This document shows, piece by piece, positions 1 to 12,363 of a DNA stretch of 64,000 nucleotides. The DNA lies in the NCBI GenBank assembly GCA_951812925.1, contig OX638371.1:79369697-79433696 (forward strand), in the 5' to 3' direction. The notes below the pieces were generated by a model. That model searched no databases. It had not been told where the DNA came from and saw nothing but the letters and a program-made list of their open reading frames with translations. Source of the stretch: Calliopum simillimum (lineage: Eukaryota; Arthropoda; Insecta; Diptera; Lauxaniidae). The first letter of the stretch is position 1; each line of letters opens with the position of its first letter. A program made the translations under genes and the position numbers.

Positions 1-520
1 TGTTTACAAATTTTCGAGTTTATCGAAATTTTTCGACAATGTTTTGATTTAACCAACATTTTTCAGCTTTTTTAAAATTTTTTGGACATATCGTTTTTTT
101 AGAATTAATCAATATCTTGCGGCTTTTTAAATGTGTTTCCAAACTTTTTTCGGACTTATCAAATTGTTTCGACTTCATTGTAATCGGTTGTGGTTGATTT
201 TTGATTTGATCAACATTTTATAACTTTTCCAACATTAATCTAAAATTCTTGAGTTTATCGACAATTTCGAATTGATCAACGTATTTAATTTTTTAAGCAA
301 CATTTTCGATTGAGATGGATTTGACTTTTTTGAACATTTTTTTTTGTTGACATTTTCAGAATTTATTAACGTTTCACTCGAATTAACAATTTTCGACTTT
401 TTCATCAATTTTCGAACTTACCAAAAATTTATGAATTTTCGACATTTTCAACGTCGAAATTTTTCCGCATTTTTTTATTATTTTCGCTTTTTTTTTATTT
501 TTATCGATATTATTTTAAAG
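1..520. repeat. Degenerate T-rich minisatellite
   Basis: The stretch is built of loosely repeated units of about 20-24 bases, each combining TTTTCGA with ATCAAC or TTATCAA. Copies are too diverged for a fixed period. The short reading frame within it is low-complexity (Phe/Ile-rich) and is not credible as a gene. Confidence 0.55.
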
Positions 521-1619
521 TATCGAAAAGTATCTCGAATTGCGCAACAGAGTATTGCCAGGTACAAAACGATCCAATAACCAAGTAAGTACTTACCTAT
601 GGCTATGTTCACTACACAAAAGCATTTTTACCGCCATGCAATTTTTAATAGTCACTGTTGGTACATAGTGTTGCTCCTTTTTTATCACTCATTGTTATTG
701 TTGTCGCATGCTTCACATAATCGTATCACGTAGTATTTAGCCGTGCAAGGAAAACATGAAATTTCCGCCTGCTAAAGGAGTAAAATACAAAACAAATGTG
801 TTTTTTGTTGTTTGCTGTTTCAAAAGGAAATAAAGAAAACAACACTTGTTTTAACAGCAGCATCAATGGCTCAAGGTGGCAACACAACATGATGTGTTGG
901 TGATGACGGTGGTGTATGTTGTGCGAAACGTTTGTTCCATTTTCACAATGTGGCAGCATTGCATTGCTTTTGGCAGGTTGACATCGATGTGTGTGTATGT
1001 GGGTGGCGGCAACTGTTGTAATATTTGCTTTTGTATGTGAATGGGGCGTATATGCAGCTCGTGCTATTAAAAAAGTTTTACTGCACGCTAGTAGGGAGCC
1101 ACCAAAGTGGTTCAATTTAAGTATTGAATTGTGTGAGAAAACTTGAACGAGTCATTTCTGAATATGGAAGTGCAAGCAAATATGTACTTATTGAAAAATG
1201 ATGTGTTAAGTTGGGAGTGAGATATTTTTGTGAAAAAGTTTTTTAATGAAGAGAGGGGGGGGGGGTTACCTAGGTGCATTTATTAGTTTTGTTACTGTTA
1301 TATTTAGAGCTTGTTTTGCTTACACAAATTTTTATTTCTTCATAAATTTAGTTTTTGGTATTTTAGTTTTTACTTCCATTTCAGTTTAAAATAAATATTG
1401 ATAAAAGGCAGAACAGGCGCACTTCACTAATACAGGTTTTCGATTCCAAGTTAAACTTTTTCTACCCCAAATTGATATTTTTTCGATTCAAATTAAACTT
1501 TTTTCAAATCAGATATAAACTTTTTCCAATGAAAGTAATCTTTTTCCAGATTAGTTTAACATTTCTACTTTTAACTTATTTTTGTGTTAAACCATATGGA
1601 CTTTACTTTTGAGGTGTAT
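521..1619. other. Apparently single-copy intergenic DNA, no gene seen
   Basis: No inverted repeats, target duplications or coding signal were found. The 129-residue minus-strand frame at 726-1115 is His/Thr-rich and matches no family known to me. A run of about 12 G residues sits near 1253-1265. A good 5' splice site context (AA|GTAAGT) occurs near 583, but nothing ties it to an exon. Confidence 0.4.
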
Positions 1620-1960
1620 AATGTTTTCAGCAAAATTTATCTTCTCTTCTATACGAGCTAAAATTGTATGTTAGTTTTTATGTCTGTGGCAAAATTTTTT
1701 CTTGAAAACGGCTCCAGCGATTTTAATGAAACTCGGAATGATGATAGATATTAGCATTGAATGAAGAATGAACTAGGTTTTATTTTTCTAGATATTCCAG
1801 AGGAGGCATGGCACCGCCCTAAATTTTAAACTTAATTTGGTCATAACTAGCAAACGAAACAAGATAGAAGCTACCAACAATGAAAATACATTGATGGTTG
1901 GAGCTTACTGTTCAGTGTTTTTGAGTAGAACACCAATAAAAACACAAAAAACAAGGCAAA
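1620..1960 (-). repeat. Dispersed GGCATGGCACCGCCC-type repeat, minus copy
   Basis: Read on the minus strand this matches the stretch at about 52250-52490: the same order of a GGCGTGGCA-like box, a conserved AAACGGCT(C)CAGCGATTTTAATGAAA-like segment, and a terminal block reading TTATCTTCTCTT on one strand. It is a non-coding dispersed repeat. Confidence 0.5.
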
Positions 1961-1968
1961 AATACATA

Positions 1969-4042
1969 TGGGTGATTCTCAGATAACTGTATTTTTTGTG
2001 TCCTCTGGCGATTTTACCTATACAGTAGGCTTTTTTTTCACAAAAAATTACGCTATAAGTTAGAAACTATGCTTTTCTAATAGTGCGTATCAATTTCACC
2101 ACCAAATAATTATTGGTCTACTTTCAAAGTTTGCAAATATACCCCAAATGTCACAAACGTGGCATGTGCTACCCCTACTTTTTATACACAAAACGATGAA
2201 AAACGACCAAAAAACGGAAATAGAACAGAAAACAAGTTACTGCACATATTAAGTAAATGCTTAAGGCTACAATATTCTGAGCTCATCTGCAGTTTTAAAT
2301 AATTTTTAGAGGGCACAATTTCGAATTGAAAACGGTCCCCTAGTTTGGAAAAAAAAAATTTCTTGAAAGCATTATGCTACTACTGCATGGTACTACTGTT
2401 TCAGTCAATAGATTGCAATACATATGCATTAGTTCTGATCACTATCCATCACCCAAAGGTCATCATGTCAAGACGAGTCCAAAAAGAAATCTGTTTGCGT
2501 TTTATAGGGCAGTTTATAAACAAAAACAGTTTTTTTTAAAAATTATGGTCACAAACGTGGCACTCGGCACTCCCAGGTAGTACATTTTATTTTATGCATG
2601 AAACAATTTTTTTGTAGGATTTGCATACATGACCCCAAATTCTTTCGGAAAAATCTTGAACTCAAAAGCGTGCTTTACAATGAGCGATAAACTACAAAAA
2701 TGTCACAAACGTGGCGCATCAAAAATGTCACAAACGTGGCACTTTTTATCAGTCTGCAAAAAACATATTTCGATATAAAGTTTGAGTGTACAGATGTTAA
2801 GTTGAAAGCTATTAATTATGTTTTTAATACAAAAATTTTTCTACACCATCAGAATCCTGAGTTATCCTTGCTCAAAAGTGAAAAAATCACTGTTTGACAT
2901 ATACTTAAAGCTATAGAACAAAAACAACAACAAGTAAATTTAATTTTTGTCAATGGATTCAGACAGCCAAATTTATTGTCAACAAGACATAATTTACCGT
3001 TTTTCAATTGCATTCCCAGCTTTCGAGTTATAAGCGTTTAAAGTAAGGACATCTTTCGATAACATACAAAAGATTTTTCGAGACCCAAAAGTAACAAAAA
3101 ATCAAGTTTTATTATTTTTATCAATAACATATTTAATTACAAAAATTTCGTGACCTTGCATACCATAATCGCATAAAAAATGACAGTTCTATGCTAGATT
3201 TAGTGAATGACCCTACTAAACTATTGCTTTGCAAATTAACAGAATCAAAATTTCATCTGTTCATTCACTAAATCTACAATAGAGCCTTATTTTTTCATCC
3301 GATTTTAGTCTGCAAGGCCTTAAAATTTTTGTGATAAAATATATTTTTGATAAAAATAATAAAACTAACCATTTTTGTTAATTTTTCGGTCCAGAAAATC
3401 CTTTGGGTGTTATTGAGAGGTATCCTTTTTTTAAAGGCTTATAACTCGGAAACTAGGAATCCAATTGAAAAACGGTATATTATGTCTTGTTGATAATAAA
3501 TTCGGCTGTCTGAATCCATTGACAAAAATTAATTTAACTTGTTGCTGTTTTTATTAAGTAGATGTCAGAACTGTGATTTTTTCACTTTTGAGCAAGGATA
3601 ACTAAGGATACTGATGTAATAGAGAAAAATCAAGATCAGATTCGTAATTAGGAGATCCTTATCCACCATAAACGGCTATAAAAACAGAGAACAGGAAACC
3701 ATTGTTGATAATTAAGGCGATAGGGTTTAAAAAAATGGACCACTGGAGACATGACACTGTTGCAAAATTAGTCTTGAAGTGTTAATTTGTCATTATATGC
3801 AATATATCTCTCATCGAAACGCTTCAAAACCATCATTTTTCCATACTGTGGCTAAAATGTCATAAACGTGGCAATTTGGTCACAAACGTGGCAGCAAAAT
3901 TTCTTAATTTCGACCTCAAAGCCGTAAATTCACACTTGTAGTTGATCTACTTAAGAGGCGAGTTTTAAGAGTGTGTTTACACAAGATAGCATGAAGAAAC
4001 TTGCAAAAATGCAAAAAAATTATCTGCCAATTTTATAACCCA
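1969..4042 (+). mobile_element. Foldback-like DNA element with TGTCACAAACGTGGCA motifs, copy 1
   Basis: The left end reads TGGGTGATTCTCAGATAACT and is flanked by TA. The right end retains only CCCA before TA, having lost part of the terminal repeat that copy 2 (12364-13672) still has. At least six copies of TGTCACAAACGTGGCA or near variants occur at 2149, 2548, 2701, 2726, 3858 and 3879. The middle (about 2895-3600) is an imperfect palindrome centred near 3235. No credible coding sequence remains. TA flanks and the motif layout suggest a non-autonomous Tc1/mariner or pogo-type element; the superfamily is inferred. Confidence 0.7.
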
Positions 4043-4193
4043 TATAAATAAAAAAAGCAAAAAAATGTATCGGAAGGCTGGTTTACGTTACTAGTTTCGG
4101 GACCCACTACTGGTCAAAATTGACTATAATAAGTCAATTCCTCATCAGACGCATTGCCGACATCTTGTAGAATTCTGCAAGCATACTTTATTT

Positions 4194-4589
4194 TCAAATC
4201 CTGAAGCGTCTGATCCAGAGTGGGCGGCTCCCAGGTCAGCGTCTGTCCCAGATTGGGCGGCTGAAATTAAAAGTGAATTTGGCCACTATATTTGCAGCGC
4301 TTGCCGGATCCAGCTTTAAGCTTATAACTTACTGCATAGGGCGTTGCCGAGAAGATTATACTAATGAAGCATGGATCGAAAAACGATGGAAAATAACTCT
4401 CCAAGTGGTACCCACCAGAGTGTGGTTAATCCACCTGCCTCGGCAGCATGCACATCAGATTTGGAGGTGCAAGAAACATGCATAGTTAGGAATGATTCTC
4501 CTATAACTGGAACCAATATGGTTTCTCAAAATTTTATTGGCCCTATGCTCCTCCTAGGAGTTAAAGGAGAATACATACATACATACATA
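4194..4589 (+). mobile_element. Internally deleted RTE-type LINE derivative (SIDE/SINE-like)
   Basis: The last ~55 bases before and including the (CATA)n tail (about 4533-4589) match the 3' ends of the RTE copies at 33343-35350 and 57400-57832: GGCCCTATGCTCCTCCTAGG, then GAGTTAAAGGAGAATACATA. Upstream there is no reverse transcriptase. Instead there is a GC-richer leader with two 33-bp direct repeats (starting 4205 and 4238), then an open frame from ATG 4371 (MDRKTMENNS...) that runs into the 3' end. CATACTTTATTT occurs at 4182-4193 and 4586-4597, a likely target duplication, although its first bases overlap the tail repeat. The 5' half is therefore joined directly to the 3' end, as expected for an internally deleted element mobilised by a full-length RTE. 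Confidence 0.7.
4205..4262 (+). repeat. Two 33-bp direct repeats in the RTE leader
   Basis: AGCGTCTGATCCAGAGTGGG and AGCGTCTGTCCCAGATTGGG, each followed by CGGCT, start at 4205 and 4238. They sit in the presumed 5' UTR of the internally deleted RTE element. Tandem repeats in LINE leaders often carry the internal promoter; that role is inferred here. Confidence 0.65.
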
Positions 4590-4689
4590 CTTTATTTAAC
4601 TTTTAGCATAGATTAGACTAGAATCACAGCTAAAAGAAAAACACAGCACATGCAAAAATTCTAATTTCTTTGTTTTTCCCTCCAACCAT

Positions 4690-5270
4690 CCCTTTTTGAC
4701 TATTGAAAATTTTGATTCAATATTACTCGAAAACGACTCCAACTATTTTAATGAAAATTTAGGAGATGTTACTTCCAGAAACAAGGATTAAAATGTGATG
4801 TTCCTTTATGCGTGTGAGTGGCACCTCCCATACAAGTAAAACACGTTAAATGTTATTTCTCGCAAATGGTGCAACAATTTTGGACGGGTTTGTATCATCA
4901 ATATCATATATTAAACAAGAAATGAGCTGCTTCCAAACAGTGCCACGCCTACTTTTTAGTAGCTCAAACTTTTGATTCCTTATTGCTTATAAACAGTTTC
5001 AACGATTTTGTCAAAATCTTGGGAAACACTACTTCTAAAGGTAAGCATCAATACAATGTATGTTTATATGTTCTACAAACTTCTAGAAAGGCGTGGCATG
5101 CCTTATAAAAAGAGAACCAATAAAGCAAACATAATAAATTTAATACAGACGGCCTTCTTGCTATTAGGAATCTCTGGACTAAAAGCGATTAAGATATTAC
5201 ACTACATTACAAATAATTAATATGTGTGTGTAGCATTTTGCAGACCATATTTTCTAAACTAATTTCAGCG
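4690..5270. repeat. Dispersed AT-rich repeat with GGCGTGGCA boxes
   Basis: Phrases such as AAAACGACTCCAACTATTTT and AGGCGTGGCATGCC recur in the repeats at 1620-1960, 45900-46200 and 51290-52490. No coding content is credible. Confidence 0.4.
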
Positions 5271-5380
5271 CGCTGAGTCCGAAAATCGCATTTATTTTTT
5301 TTTCCTAGGGACAGTTCTCGAGATAATCGACCTTTTCGATTTTTGAGGTTATAGCTCCACTTTTTCGAACATATTTTGAG

Positions 5381-5942
5381 AAACCCAATTTAGATCGAAT
5401 ATGTTTTGACACTATTATAGAGAAAAAATCTTAAACTTCCAACAAATGTACCAATATCTAACATCCGATTCAAATTGGCTGAGTTATAGCAACGAAAAGT
5501 TCATTTTTATAGTAGTTTTTTACACTTTTTAGTGTTTAATCCAAATTAAACACGGTTTTTTTTGCCAGTAGCTTATACAAATATACATTTTTTATGTTTA
5601 AGTTCAATAGTATATTTAATTGCAAATATTTGAAATTCAATTTTAGCAAAATCGGATCATTTTTAAAAAAGTTATTAAGGTTTTAGTGAAATAAGACCAT
5701 TTCGATTTTCATAGAAAACACAAATTATTTTTTAAATTTTTGTTGAAAAAATTAATTAAAACCGTGTTTAATTTAGATTAAACACTAAAAAGTGAAAAAA
5801 ACTACTGTAAAAATGAAATTTCGTTGCTATAACTCAGCCAATTTGAATCGGATCTTACAATAGATATTGGTACATTTGTTGGAAGTTTAAGATATTTTCT
5901 CTATAATAGTGTCAAAACATATTCGATCTAAATTGGGTTTCT
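5381..5942. repeat. Foldback (large inverted repeat)
   Basis: Left arm about 5381-5561 and right arm about 5758-5942 are near-identical inverted copies. Both contain GACACTATTATAGAGAAAA, CAAATTGGCTGAGTTATAGC and a TTTAATxxAAATTAAACAC segment. The loop is about 195 bases. No target duplication was identified. Confidence 0.75.
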
Positions 5943-6370
5943 AAAAATAAAGATGTTATACACAAGACAAAATGCGGGCGGCATCAAAAAACGCCGCGCC
6001 CACTTTTTAACAACTTAATAATTAGGTTCAAAATTGGCGGAAAACTGTTTCAATGATGTTGACAAATATATGGGAGATATTATTATCATAGACAAGCTTC
6101 AGTACGAGGCACGAATGTACAAGCTACTTAAAAGGTGTGGCGTCGTCCACAAAACTTTGGTACGACATGAAAATATTCTATGGAATTTTGTAAAAGGAAT
6201 AGATTTGTACAAATTTTTAACCGTTTCCAACCCCCACAAATGGATAAAACTATCCCTTTTCTTCTAAAGGTACAAAATTGACACCTTAAATAGGAGAATG
6301 TTGAGACAGTTTGTACCACAGAAATATTTACTATAAAACACCAGTACTAAAATCTGATAATAGTATTTAA

Positions 6371-7008
6371 CCCCATGAGACCGATGGGGTCACATAGGAC
6401 CCCAAGCATTTTTGGATACATCAATATTTTAATTAAAATTAGTATCAAGGAGTACTCGTATGCTATTGACATGCTCTAGAGAGTTGTTCAGTTAAGTCTT
6501 TGCTAAAATTTTTTTTAAATTGTTTGGCAAAATACGGAACGGTTTTACAGGTATGACTAAAAATGGTCAAATTTTTCGGCATTTTCTGATTTTAAGACCC
6601 AAAACTCAACTTTTTGGCTCCGTTTTTTGAACAATTTCTTTCTTTAACTCTATATCTACAACTTCGTTGAAGATTGCAAAGCAAAATCTCAAACGGCTTA
6701 CGACTTATAGCCGTGGCAACTTTGAAAAAGCAGTTTGGAATCAATTTTTATTGTACTATAAAATTTGACCTGGAGCCAAACAAGCGAAATACAGATAGGG
6801 ATTTACTAGTAACATCATGTACTTTCTGGAATAGTATTCAAAAATTTTCTTGGATTTTTTTTGCTGCACTGTGTAATATGACTGCACCGTTTTCGGCTAT
6901 AAGGGGATTTTCGGCACCTACTTTTTTTTCTTAATTTAATCACTAGAAAACTTAATCCGAAGTTCATATTTCAATATCTACAATGGTCTAGGCTTCGGTC
7001 TCAAGGGG
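6371..7008. mobile_element. piggyBac-type MITE with TTAA target duplication
   Basis: The ends are inverted repeats: CCCCATGAGACCGA on the left, and TTCGGTCTCAAGGGG on the right (reverse complement CCCCTTGAGACCGAA). TTAA flanks both sides (6367-6370 and 7009-7012). TTAA duplications with CCC-starting ends are characteristic of piggyBac-like elements. The 638-bp interior shows no transposase, so this is non-autonomous. The 86-residue frame at 6674-6934 lies wholly inside and is not recognised. Confidence 0.75.
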
Positions 7009-7012
7009 TTAA

Positions 7013-7740
7013 AGGAAGAGCGAAAGTATTGGCATTTCCGGGTGCTCATTTTTTCAAATGTTACTGCTTTAAATTTTTAACTTTTTAATACTAAGTAGGT
7101 CCGTCTTTGTCTGAAGTCCAGATAAAATATGTCAAGGACCGGCTCACACGGAAAAAAAAACTATAAAATCTTAAAATTTTGTTTTGCTTTAGTTACATAG
7201 GCTCAAAGTTGGACTTTAAATAGCAAAAATGCTCTATGGAAGTTTTTATATTAGAAAGTTCTGGATAAACGCTCTAGTAAATTTTGTTTTAAGCCAAATG
7301 CACCTTTGTAGCATATCGTTAGAAAGTATATTGTTTCTACTTTGTTAAAAATAACTTATTTTTTTCTGCAGATTTTATGTGAATTATAGTGATTTTTCAA
7401 ATATTAAAAAAAAAAAATGGTATAAATGGAAAAATTGCAAACTTTGACATTAAAAAAAAAAAAAAAAAATACATGATCTGATTTTCATTATTTTCCAGTA
7501 TAATATGTGGCCAAGTATGCTTAATCGAAATGCAAAGTCCCTACTGCCTTTTTTGAGAACTTTGTTTTTTATGAATTTTTTTCGGTTGCAGTTTTTGAGA
7601 AAACAAACTATTTTTATTTCTATATGTTCTTCAACGTTTTACAACAGATTCATCAGTTTTAAGCTTACAGTCTGCTTAAGTTCGGAAGATGCTTTCTTTT
7701 AACAAAAGGGAAGTAGGTAAATAGTAAATTCCCCTCTTTT
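7013..7740. other. AT-rich intergenic DNA, no gene seen
   Basis: Poly(A)/poly(T) rich, including a long A run near 7451-7470. The frame at 7505-7702 is Phe-rich and unrecognised. No boundary of a mobile element was found. Confidence 0.4.
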
Positions 7741-7741
7741 T

Positions 7742-8260
7742 AGCTCCTTCGAAATTGTCCTCTCTTTACTTGGTCATACCATAGCGAAGCATTTTACCAA
7801 ATCTTATAATTTGCGCCAAGTAGCGTAAGTAATATGACAACTTTTATTTTCGTAGGGCGTGGCACTGCCCATTTTTTCATTGAAAATTATTTTTCCAAAT
7901 GCCCTTTGCATATGTACTAGATTTTGTCTATCTACGTCAAGCAGTTTCTGAGATATGATGAACCAGCATTCAGAGGGGCGTGGCACCGCCCATTTTTATA
8001 GTTAAATTTATTTGTTTTAATTGCTTCAGCATATGTACCCAATCATATCTAAGTGCGGTAAATTTTTTCAGAGAAATAATGAATATGTTTTTTTGAGGGC
8101 GTGGCACCGCCCATTTGTCCGGTGAACATTATTTGTCCTGATGATTTTTACACATTTACCAAATCTCATTTATCTGCGTCAAAGTGTTTCGGTGATATGA
8201 TTAGTCAATTTTTTGGGGGGCGTGGCACCGCTCACTTTTTTAGTATCTAACTTAGCCTTT
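7742..8260. repeat. 121-bp tandem repeat with GGCGTGGCACCGCCC box
   Basis: Four units are marked by GGCGTGGCAC(C/T)GCCCAT at about 7855, 7977, 8098 and 8219, a spacing of 121-122 bases. Each unit also has a GCATATGTAC-like phrase and an ATCTACGTCAA-like phrase followed by GTTTC and ATATGAT. It is non-coding. Confidence 0.85.
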
Positions 8261-8280
8261 TTCGTACTAATTAGTACAAA

Positions 8281-8302
8281 TTAATTAATTAATTAATTAA
8301 TT
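8281..8302. repeat. (TTAA)n microsatellite
   Basis: About five and a half TTAA units directly follow the 121-bp tandem array. Confidence 0.9.
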
Positions 8303-8309
8303 AGTACAA

Positions 8310-10690
8310 TTGAGTTAACTCAATATAAAAACTTCTTTAAAAACGGTTATTTAGTTTCCAAGTTAATAAGGGACAAATACACAAACAAACAAAATCTAGT
8401 TTTTATAAAGTAGATTTTCGTTTATTCCTCATAATTTGAAAACTATAAAAGACAGCTCAGAATTTTTAACATTTTTATAATCAGCGAGATCAAGTTATTG
8501 GAAATTGATACATATTTTGAAAAAAAATTCGGACCACGCCCCAACTTTGTATGGGAGGTAGGCGTGTCTGTCAGCGGATTTTGTTCATATTCACAGATTG
8601 TTTTTATGTTAAAGTAAAAAACATCTGTACATTTCAATAGCGTAGCTCTATTATTACTATATGTGACCGCCGTTCCATACAAACCCTCCCATTGTGCGGC
8701 TTTGTAAATTTCCTGAAATATTTCGCACACTTTTTATGAAAAACTCTTTAAGGGATTACTCATTGTTACAAAAAATGTTAGCTCCAAAAGATGAGACTTC
8801 GCAGAGTCTTCACAAATCTTCAATGATAAATCCAACTATGATATTTCAAAACAGCATATTACGCATATTTTAAATTCCTTAACCTGAAACATATTATCTC
8901 TACTTATACTAATGAGGTAAAAGAAAATCTCATTTTAATCCATAATAAAAGACACCTTTTAATTTGCATGACTAAACTTGCGCAAAGTTTTATTTTTATT
9001 TTTTTTAACAAAACCAACAATTTCCAAGTAAGACTGCATCATCAGCAGCTTTATCAACATGATGATGGTCATAAAAAACGAAAAAAAAAGTTAAAAATTT
9101 ATTCATAATTTATAATTGTGATAGCAAGTCAAATATTAAAACTTCATTAAATTAAGGAAATGAATTATTCAAATCGACGGAAGTCATTTTTCAAATACGA
9201 ATAAACAACAACAGCAACAATAACAACAATAACAACCACAAATACAACAATAACAAAACAACACTAACCAACCAAAATGGTGTCAGTAGAGATGTTGTAG
9301 AAAAGTTTGTTTTGATTGAGTGGGGTTCTGAATGAGAGCACCAAAAACTTTTCTTAAAAGTTGTAGGGAAAATCATAAAAGAATTGAATAATTGTAGTCG
9401 AAGATACGATCATAAAAGCAACCAAAATGGACGTTAAACATTTTGACAAAGGACCAAAGGACATACCAATGTCTACCGATATACTTGTATGTATATAATA
9501 TGCAGTAACACCAATACGAAGTTTGTTTAATGATCGAATGACTGCCTGTCTGCCTCAAAGGCAAAAAGGCAATAAAATAATCATAAAAATAAAATTTGAT
9601 TCTAAATGATTTGGTTTAAACAAGAGTTTTTGACACTTTTACGGGGTTAATGGTTTTATGTTAGGTAACCCTTTTTTTTGTTGTTTTTTTTTTTCTTTTT
9701 TTTTTGGGTTGGTAAGTAAAGTTGTAAATTGTAGCTGAAAATTGAGTGCTTTTTATTTACTTTGCTATTTCGAAGTTTTTAAAGTTAAATATTTAAAGTT
9801 TATTGAGTTAATTTAATACAAATAATTTAGGATGGAAACTTATGTTTTTCTTTTTGTGCTTATTTTTGTTTTTAAATATTAATTATTTTGAAAGTATTTT
9901 TCTATTGAGCATCTTGAAATTGACAAAAACTATGAGATGAAGGTACAATATACCTCAACGAGGGAAACTAAAAAAAATTCGATTGAGCATAATGGAAGCA
10001 TTGAAGTGCTAGGGAGGGGTTTTAAGTTTGCATTTACAAATAACTGTGAAAAGAGACTTGGGTTACATTTCGCAAAACAAAAAATACTGGCGTCTAGCCC
10101 TTAAATGGATTCAATTTAGAAGTAGAGGATGTGGTAGATAAAAAATCACCTGTAAAAGGTCAATCGAGAAGGAAGTTTAAGCAAATGTTAAAATTGAGAA
10201 AATTTTTAAGTGAAATTTAAGTCATCACAAAGAACGCATTCTATGAAGGCCATTTATTTTGCCATTTTTTTAGGACCTATGTTCCCCTTGTAGCTACTGA
10301 ACATATATTACATTAACTCTGCTTCAATTTCAATCATCTCACTGTGTAAGGGCTAAAGTTTAACCATGTTTACAGATGTATTACATTTAATCAACAAAAC
10401 TGTGAAGTGTTCATTTTTATTTTGAACTATACATTATACATAAGTATTATCTTACAATTGTACCGAATCTCTTTAATCGCCATCAAAAGAGATAAGTTTC
10501 GATTCCCTTTAGTATTAATTTTAAACTATTTTGATATTAAATTCAAAATTTTTTACAAAAAGGTTTAAAATTTATTCTAAAAAAGTCTGAAATTTGTGCC
10601 AAAAAGTTTTAAATTAATACTTTTTTTAGCATTGTTCTATATAAATACTTTTTTGGTATTAAAATTAAACTATAATTTTTACTGTGTATA
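8310..10690. other. Intergenic DNA without recognisable genes
   Basis: It contains a CAACAA/AACAAT microsatellite at about 9205-9265 and T-rich runs at 9670-9706. The minus-strand frames at 8443-8730 and 9191-9564 are low complexity or unrelated to any family I know. Confidence 0.4.
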
Positions 10691-10696
10691 TGATAT

Positions 10697-11062
10697 ATGA
10701 GTGTTTCTTTGCGTAATCGATTAAGATTTGGATTGACATCTCCGATTTTTATGAAAGTTGTTGAAAAGTAAGTATTTGACATACGTAAAACTATGGTAAA
10801 ATGATTTTTCGAAATTCCCAAAAAATTCAAGATGTCGGCCATATGAAATCCGATCCAAAATTAAGATACTCACATGTTTGTAAAATCATAGCTCTTCGGA
10901 TTTTGATCGGATTTTAATAAAATTTTCAGTGCTAGTGCAAAAACTATGAGCTGTTGAAAAAAAAAAAAAAATTACACTGAAAAAAAATATGTTATTTTAA
11001 GTGGAAAAAAAACTTTTTTCATCTTATAAGCTAATTTGGGGCTTGGTGCACCCTTTTTATTT
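10697..11062 (+). repeat. Half copy of the GAGTGTTTCTT foldback family
   Basis: The segment GAGTGTTTCTTTGCGTAATC, then ATTAAGATTTGGATTGACAT, through to GGGGCTTGGTGCACCCTTTT matches the first half of the complete palindrome at 61641-62188. The second arm is absent here. Confidence 0.75.
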
Positions 11063-11355
11063 TTTTTAAATATTTTTATTTTAAAGTAAATTTTATAATA
11101 ATTACAAACCAATCTTTATAATCGTGGTTATCTAGTTATAAATTTTTGAAGTTGTTTAATGTTGTGTTTATCATGAAGCGTTGGTGCACGTGCGCTACCA
11201 TATAGGGTTGCCAACGTCCAGACAGTATTTTTTTTCGGTGACCCTTAGTAAAATTTTTTCAGAATATTTTTGGAGAATTTTTTGACCCATTTTAACCAAG
11301 TTTTTGGAAAAAGGGGTCAAAAAGACCCTTAAAAATGTGATAAAATTAAAGCTTA

Positions 11356-12231
11356 GGGGAGATGTGTGTACCTTGGTCCGAGTGTACCTCGGTCCGAGTG
11401 CCGGTTGCCACTCAACAGTTGCACGTGTACGATAATATTCTTCTATGAAATTTTCCACTCATACCGGTGACTCATATAAATAGACTCCAGACCGTCAAGC
11501 TGTACGCGTGTATAAAAAGCGGCGGAAAAAGTGTTTTTTGTGTGTAAAAATTTGTTTTTGGAGTAAGCTACGAAACGTTTTGTGAGGAACTTACTTGAAA
11601 TATTTCAGTTTTACAACATCAGGAAGGAAGTTTAGTTATTGTTTTAAGATTTTAGTGTGTTTTAGATGTATTTTCATTAACATGTGTTATAGGTGTTGAC
11701 AGTTTATAAAACATTCTGTCTGTGTGTACCTTGGACCTAGCTTATTGACCAGCGAGTCTTTTTCGACGGGCAACCAGGAAACCATAATCGCCTCTCAATA
11801 TAATATTATTATTATTATTTACGCGATTAATGTATTTATTTGCAACCATTTTTGTTTAATTAACTGTATTTTACTAAATGCACTTTTTTGTGTTATAATT
11901 TTTGTTTATGATTAATTTTCTTTTTTATTGAAAAAAATGTTACTTTTGATTACATAATAAATGGTTCTTTCATAATTTATTACCAAAATACAATGTATTC
12001 TCTTTTATTTTTAATAGTCCAAGGTACACTTGCATGGTGTACCTTGGACCGTTTGAGATTGCAACGGAAAAAGTAATATTTCTACCCAATGGTAAGACAT
12101 AGAAATATCATTGTCACGTCATTTGATGCTGCAAGCATTGTAGAAAAAAATCAAAAAACTAAAGAAACTTTTTTGGAAAATCCAGCACACTTAAAGAACT
12201 GAAAAGCGGACCAAGGTATACACATCTCCCC
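11356..12231 (+). mobile_element. TA-flanked DNA element with GTGTACCTTGGTCC motifs, copy 1
   Basis: Terminal inverted repeats are GGGGAGATGTGTGTACCTTG on the left and CAAGGTATACACATCTCCCC on the right, each flanked by TA (11354-11355, 12232-12233). Six copies of GTGTACCTTGG(T/A)CC occur: direct at 11366, 11382, 11724 and 12037, inverted at 12017 and 12208. A TATA-box-like GTATAAAAAGC lies near 11510. The 63-residue frame at 11724-11915 is not recognised. At 876 bp with no transposase it is non-autonomous. Confidence 0.8.
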
Positions 12232-12363
12232 TATGATTTGCAAAAAATAATAGAACTTAATTAAAAGAAAAGAATATTTACCAAAGGATATCGTTGATCA
12301 ACAAACATATTTTTTTACTTTTAATACCATATATGGGCATTTCTCAGAAACTTTTAACCTATA

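Noticed and set aside
726..1115. 129-residue minus-strand reading frame
   Set aside because: His/Thr-rich low-complexity translation with no recognisable domain, no splice context and no support from flanking sequence.
4273..4616. Host gene beginning MDRKTMENNSPS
   Set aside because: The frame runs directly into the RTE 3' terminal sequence and (CATA)n tail, so it belongs to a deleted retroelement.
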